From positions 129,502 to 193,501 of the forward strand of contig LT598460.1 of assembly GCA_900074725.1 (NCBI GenBank): a stretch of 64,000 bases of DNA, in the 5' to 3' direction. Made by a program: the position numbers and the translations under genes. Source of the stretch: Lachancea dasiensis. Lineage: Eukaryota > Ascomycota > Saccharomycetes > Saccharomycetales > Saccharomycetaceae. Positions 61,593-64,000 of the stretch are shown here, piece by piece; position 1 is the stretch's first letter, and each line of letters starts with the position of its first letter. The notes beneath the pieces were generated by a model. That model was not told the origin of the DNA. It ran no database searches and saw nothing but the letters and a program-made list of their open reading frames with translations.

Positions 61593-61678
61593 CTCCTATA
61601 TGATGAACACCTTTACAATCTTATCTACATTATCTGAAAAATATAACATTGGAAGAGTATTTGAAGTTCTGATTGGAG
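61593..61678 (+). ncRNA. SNR62: Box C/D snoRNA, snR62-like (25S rRNA 2'-O-methylation guide)
   Basis: Box C ATGATGA is at 61600-61606 and CTGA boxes at 61634-61637 (D') and 61669-61672 (D). Short flanks CTCC (61593-61596) and GGAG (61675-61678) can pair as a terminal stem. The 14 nt directly before the first CTGA, CTTATCTACATTAT, are perfectly complementary to the conserved 25S rRNA sequence AUAAUGUAGAUAAG. The fifth base upstream of the box pairs with the U that corresponds to Um1888, the known target of S. cerevisiae snR62. In S. cerevisiae SNR62 also lies between CUE5 and WHI2. Ends are approximate. Confidence 0.82.
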
Positions 61679-61698
61679 CACTGTGACGGTTTAGCTAG

Positions 61699-63072
61699 CT
61701 ATAATTCATCGTCACTGTTGATCAAGAAGTCGTTTTCCGCGTCATTGCCATTGTAGTCTGTTTCCTTTTTAGTAGCCTTGTTGGCAGTAGCATTGACTTT
61801 GCTGGGCGTCAAGTTGATGGGCTCAGGAGGCAATGGTTGCCATTTCTTGCGGGTGGCTGCTTCAGGCGTATCGATGTAGGTTGTCTCCGGTTTGACCTCG
61901 GTGTGTTTATTTCTCGAGGGCAACTGGGGAGGTATATCCTCATCTTGACCGTCGTCGTCGAGATCTTGCTTGTTGTATATGGAGATTCCGTGGCTGGCCA
62001 ACTTATTGAAGCCTTCTCCGCTTTCGTCGCCTTCTTTGGCACCAAACGAATTGAAGCGGGCAGTCCTGTGCTCAGGTCTCGCATACCTTTCATACTCCGA
62101 AGCCGCAGACTGGTTAGAAGAGGTCCTTCTTGCTCGCTGGGAAGGATAATCGGAATACTCTGAATACTGGGAGTCTCTGGCCTGGTCTTGGTTCCAGTTC
62201 TTGCGGAACCCGGACAGCCACTCGTTAACCTTCTTCCCTGTTTCTTGCACCTGGCGCCCGACCTTGTCGCGAAACTCAGGCAGATCTTTTTCCATCAACT
62301 GACTCAGGAAATCGTCGTCCTCGACTTCTTGTCCCATCTCGTGGTAGTATCTTCGTTCTTCACTTGTGAGTGGTCGGCGGCCCTGTGTCGTACGTCTTTC
62401 ATACTCTCTCTGACGGTCGCGTATTCTGCTCTCCCGAGCAAAGCGTTCGCCCTCCAGAGTGCTGGAACCGCCGTCACCACGCTGGTGTCGGGTGCGAGAT
62501 TTATTGTACTGCGCGTCTAACTGCCTAGCAAGCATTTCATCCTGTTCCAATTGGCTATTGCCGGAGGTCTCCAACCTGTGTGGCTGGCCAGCTCCTGCTT
62601 GAGGCTGTAACGTAGGAATAGCTGTTTCTGCCTCAACATTAGGATCAGACAGGCACAGAAGGGCGTTGAATGCCGGGTCCAACGCACCCTGGGATGCGAT
62701 AAGCACCGCTTTCACATATTTTACTTCGATTCCCGGAAAGGCTTCGGTAAGCTGTGTAAAAATTGCGTTTTTTGGGATATGGACCGTAGCAGACTCCCGT
62801 TGCGGCAGAGGAGGTCTTTCTTCATCCGACAGGTCCTCAGGCGCAGAATTGTCTGCGTGCTTGCCGACTCTGGCGACAACCTCTGCGTCAGCCTGCTCAT
62901 CCTCTTCTGCTGGCACTTGAGTATCCTCCTTTGGAGTGTCTTCAGCAGTTTCGCTAATGTCAACTTCGCCGGGACTTGTCTCCACTTTTGAAGCACTAAT
63001 ACTCTCTGGGGACGTTGCTTCAACTGGGGGAACTTCTTCCAAGCTCCCTTTCTTGCTAAGCGATTCAGCCAT
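61699..63072 (-). CDS. CUE5: Cue5, ubiquitin-binding autophagy receptor
   Basis: Links ubiquitinated aggregates or proteasomes to Atg8 for autophagy. The 457-residue protein has an acidic Pro/Glu/Ser-rich N-terminus and a CUE domain (about 103-143) with the helix-1 FP signature in LTEAFPGIEVKYVKAVL and a C-terminal LL in FNALLCLSDP. A long charged region holds several DEML/DDDF motifs. Near the C-terminus is WQPL (411-414), the same Atg8-interacting motif used by S. cerevisiae Cue5. Slightly longer than the S. cerevisiae protein (YOR042W, 411 aa). The snR62-like gene lies just past its stop, on the opposite strand. Confidence 0.93.
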   Translation of the reverse strand: MAESLSKKGSLEEVPPVEATSPESISASKVETSPGEVDISETAEDTPKEDTQVPAEEDEQADAEVVARVGKHADNSAPEDLSDEERPPLPQRESATVHIPKNAIFTQLTEAFPGIEVKYVKAVLIASQGALDPAFNALLCLSDPNVEAETAIPTLQPQAGAGQPHRLETSGNSQLEQDEMLARQLDAQYNKSRTRHQRGDGGSSTLEGERFARESRIRDRQREYERRTTQGRRPLTSEERRYYHEMGQEVEDDDFLSQLMEKDLPEFRDKVGRQVQETGKKVNEWLSGFRKNWNQDQARDSQYSEYSDYPSQRARRTSSNQSAASEYERYARPEHRTARFNSFGAKEGDESGEGFNKLASHGISIYNKQDLDDDGQDEDIPPQLPSRNKHTEVKPETTYIDTPEAATRKKWQPLPPEPINLTPSKVNATANKATKKETDYNGNDAENDFLINSDDEL

Positions 63073-64000
63073 TGTAATTGCTCGTCTTGCTTTAACACGA
63101 CAACAACACCGTCGGATCCTTTCGTATCTGATTTACTATCAATTGCGGTCAGTCAGAAACAGCAATGGATCCTCTTCGGATGTTGTTAGTCTTGTACATT
63201 GTCGGCAAGTTGTCTTGTCTTGAGATGCCCCCTCCTTTATTTTAAAGCCTGATCACGTTGTTGCCGGGTAGCGATTCTGTTTTGTCCTGTACATACTTAA
63301 GATAGCTATCAGGGCCGCAAGTGCTCTCCCACGCCTTGTTGACTTCTTTACTCGCTGTTAGTGTTCAAGATCAGAGATTGCCAGTACTCCAGTACTGGGT
63401 TGAAGAGTGTTAGCTTGCATTATGGTTGTATCACATAGGTGTCATAATAGTACGAAGTGATATTTGCGCCTTCAGTAAAAGATGAGCCAAGAACCAACAA
63501 TTGATATAGTACAGAGGATCGTAATTGAGCAGATATAATCTATAGAGGCTCTAAAATTGGTGAGTCAAGATAATACTAATGTTTAAGAATTAACAAGACC
63601 AATTTAACCTAAACCCAATTTTCAGCTCGCCTTCCGCATGCTTATACTTATCTTAATTGCGGAAAACCCTACAAGCCTCCCTCCTAGAGCCTATCTGTAT
63701 ATCCACATGGTTTAGCAACCTAGATAGTCGTGCATATTTGCATGCGTATGTCTCTGGCACAAAATGCACATGCTCATTTACTTATTTCGCGTCACTAGCT
63801 TGAAAACTCTTCGCTATATAAAAACAAAAAAACTACAGATATCTTTACCAACTCTCAACGACTTTATTTTAAAAGGCCAATCTCAATATCCTCCGACTTT
63901 AGATAGAACTTCCTATGCCTTTACAAAGCCATGGCGTTGGAAGTGTGGACAGCGGAGTGAAAGCAAGGTTCTCAAGTCTCTCAGAATAAAACATGGGGTT
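63073..64000. other. CUE5 upstream region to window edge
   Basis: About 930 bp with no gene established. CTATATAAAA near 63814-63823 is a TATA-like element in a region that may drive a gene beyond the edge. The only frame at the edge (ATG 63915) ends after 24 codons. Confidence 0.45.

Noticed and set aside
63073-64000. Expected snR9 H/ACA snoRNA upstream of CUE5
   Set aside because: S. cerevisiae has SNR9 there, but I found no paired guide elements matching the 25S U2340 region nor properly spaced H and ACA boxes on either strand.

Overview
This window is nuclear DNA of a budding yeast of the family Saccharomycetaceae that did not go through the whole-genome duplication. Nearly every gene has a close Saccharomyces cerevisiae relative. 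The gene order interleaves the two duplicated S. cerevisiae tracks: chromosome XV YOR042-YOR069 on one side, with YKR067-YKR078 (XI) and YDR275-YDR277 (IV) on the other. VPS5, MSA1/2, the YOR062C/YKR075C family, SIS2/VHS3, MTH1/STD1 and IRC23/BSC2 each appear once. Compact genes, TACTAAC branch points, one intron-bearing tRNA-Lys and an intron-less tRNA-Glu(CUC) agree with this. Codon use and overall feel suggest Lachancea or a near relative; the genus is inference.

Layout. 0-10.7 kb: VPS5, ALG8, MSA1, CYT1, YNG1, RPL3. 12.7-15.0 kb: CKA2 and a Reg1-like gene, inverted as a pair relative to S. cerevisiae and flanked by two large gene-poor gaps. 16.7-30.4 kb: SLD7, LPL1, AIM29, tRNA-Lys, ASE1, SGT1, NOB1, SIS2/VHS3, DRE2. 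30.6-34.2 kb: a bacterial-type short-chain dehydrogenase, a 2.4 kb gap with an unidentified coding-like relic, then TMC1. 34.4-42.9 kb: YKR070W-like gene, MET1, ETT1, BET3, GPT2. 44.8-53.4 kb: RSB1-like transporter, a mitochondrial methyltransferase-like gene, RAT1, tRNA-Glu, STD1/MTH1. 54.5-63.1 kb: DBP5, PMP3, TOM6, IRC23/BSC2-like gene, WHI2, a C/D snoRNA (snR62-like), CUE5.

Reading for splice signals and small ORFs recovers things a simple ORF scan misses. CYT1 has an intron directly after its ATG. AIM29 has a 63-nt intron. DBP5 has a 7-nt first exon. A complete 55-residue PMP3 is split by a 93-nt intron. A 57-residue TOM6 and a box C/D snoRNA with a 14-nt antisense match to 25S rRNA are also present.

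The genes are mostly independent housekeeping functions: endosomal retromer, N-glycan assembly, respiration, G1/S control, DNA replication, spindle midzone, ribosome and mRNA biogenesis, Fe-S assembly, lipid synthesis and glucose sensing. Regulatory signals fit their genes: MCB boxes before MSA1, Hap1/CCAAT-like sites before CYT1, and a dense cluster of CGGANNA (Rgt1-type) sites plus a Mig1-type site before STD1/MTH1. No CRISPR array, intact transposon or obvious new multi-gene system was found.
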